This document shows positions 63,155 to 64,000 of a stretch of 64,000 bases of DNA, in pieces. Position numbers and translations under genes: made by a program. Source of the stretch: Phycisphaerae bacterium (GTDB lineage: Bacteria; Planctomycetota; Phycisphaerae; Sedimentisphaerales; SM23-30). The stretch covers positions 1 through 64,000 of the forward strand of contig JAEIOG010000002.1 of NCBI GenBank assembly GCA_016342495.1, in the 5' to 3' direction. The notes below the pieces were generated by a model. It saw only the letters and a program-made list of their open reading frames with translations, did not search any database and was not told where the DNA came from. Positions within the stretch are counted from its first letter, which is position 1, and the number at the start of each line of letters is the position of its first letter.

Positions 63155-64000
63155 CTAGCTTTTTTTAATCGCCTTAGCACCAATATCGGTTCGGTAAACT
63201 GCATCATCAAATTTAACTTTGGCGACTGCTTCATAAGCACGCTTTTGGGCATCGGCGATGTCGCTACCCAAAGCAGTAACACAAAGCACGCGTCCGCCGC
63301 TATTGACTAAGGTTTCGCCTTCGGTTTTGGTGCCGGCATGGAAAACTTTCACATCGTCAACCGCTTCGGCTTGATCGATACCGGTAATCACCTTACCTTT
63401 TTCATAAGCATCAGGGTAACCACCGGAGGCCATCACCACGCCAACTGCTGGTCGTGGATCCCATTTTAATGTTATTTCATCCAGCTTGCCATCAGCACAG
63501 GCGATCATCGCTTCGAGCAAATCACTTTGCAGACGCATAAGAATTGGCTGAGTTTCCGGGTCGCCAAAACGTACATTAAATTCCAAAACCCGTGGGCCAC
63601 CAGCTGTGATCATAATACCGGCATAAAGCAAACCTTTATAAGGAGTTTCATTTCGGTTCATTCCATCGACAACCGGTACGAGCACTTCTCTTTCGATTTG
63701 ACTCATCAGCTTTTCGGTAACACAGGGTGCCGGACTGTATGCGCCCATGCCGCCAGTATTAGGGCCTTTATCACCATCACATAAAGGTTTATGATCCTGT
63801 GATGATTCCAAAACATAAATATTGCGGCCATCAACAAAAGCTAAAATCGATGCTTCCTGGCCCAGCATTTTTTCTTCTACAATAATCTGTCGGCCAGCAT
63901 CTCCAAAAATTCTGTCTTTCATGATTTTTTCAGCGGCACGCAAAGCCTCCGAAGGTTCATTGCAAACATAGACACCCTTGCCTTTAGCCAGACCGGCGGC
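63155..64000 (-). CDS. purD: Phosphoribosylamine-glycine ligase, 3' part
   Basis: The C-terminal 281 or so codons; the gene runs off the right end of the window and has no start here (the frame is open to 64,000, reading AAGLAKGKGVYVCNEPSEAL). ATP-grasp signatures: IIVEEKMLGQEASILAFVDG, KGPNTGGMGAYSPAPCVTE, RVLEFNVRFGDPETQPILMR, and the C-terminal GARS domain ending RVLCVTALGSDIADAQKRAY. It forms GAR from phosphoribosylamine, glycine and ATP in purine synthesis. Confidence 0.95.
   Translation of the reverse strand, partial: AAGLAKGKGVYVCNEPSEALRAAEKIMKDRIFGDAGRQIIVEEKMLGQEASILAFVDGRNIYVLESSQDHKPLCDGDKGPNTGGMGAYSPAPCVTEKLMSQIEREVLVPVVDGMNRNETPYKGLLYAGIMITAGGPRVLEFNVRFGDPETQPILMRLQSDLLEAMIACADGKLDEITLKWDPRPAVGVVMASGGYPDAYEKGKVITGIDQAEAVDDVKVFHAGTKTEGETLVNSGGRVLCVTALGSDIADAQKRAYEAVAKVKFDDAVYRTDIGAKAIKKS

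Overview
The window looks like a chromosomal segment of a Planctomycetota bacterium, most likely of the class Phycisphaerae. This is an inference from gene content (AT-leaning DNA, DUF481, DUF502 and NIPSNAP proteins, SMP-30, Asp/Arg-rich small proteins, a lysine-rich extended Rho, a large AsmA-like protein, a PtsN/HPr/EI set without a sugar permease), not from a marker gene. No rRNA, tRNA or CRISPR array was found.

Layout. 0.2-2.9 kb: a BlaI/MecI repressor and M56 metallopeptidase pair behind a near-consensus promoter carrying two operator palindromes. 3-12.9 kb: housekeeping genes (enolase, PssA, ComM) with a LysM lipoprotein, a FliN-like protein, a CheY-like regulator, a DUF481 outer-membrane protein and a small metallopeptidase-like protein. 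13-20.2 kb: a small membrane protein, Rho, CoaE, an FKBP isomerase, an SMP-30 lipoprotein and a NIPSNAP protein.

20.5-31.8 kb is the accessory region. It holds a phage-derived gene set: a CI/LexA-type S24 repressor facing right and, facing left, a sigma-like HTH protein, an ABC ATPase, a GNAT acetyltransferase, a small-terminase-like protein and a decayed large terminase. No capsid, portal, tail, integrase or lysis gene is visible. The region is full of dispersed repeats, including four copies of a miniature transposable element with GTAA-type terminal inverted repeats. Each copy is flanked by a perfect 8-bp target duplication, one of the clearest structural signals in the window.

31.8-43 kb is mostly rightward: DUF502, HPF, PtsN-like IIA, HPr, EI, TIGR03936 and RNase G/E, then three small leftward genes, then a LOG-family protein, a uroporphyrinogen-decarboxylase-like protein and a MATE exporter. 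43-50.8 kb: a 1437-residue AsmA-like protein, a HTH/membrane protein, an OmpA-family lipoprotein and Dtd. 50.8-55.9 kb: a four-gene leftward glycan/lipid operon (O-antigen-ligase-like, B12-binding radical SAM, methyltransferase, glycosyltransferase). 56-64 kb: a CDF metal exporter, an NtrC-type two-component pair, a GH20 hexosaminidase, an asparaginase N-domain protein and the 3' part of purD, which runs off the window.

The best candidates for something undescribed are the S24-repressor/HTH/ABC/GNAT/terminase cassette and the MITE family around it.
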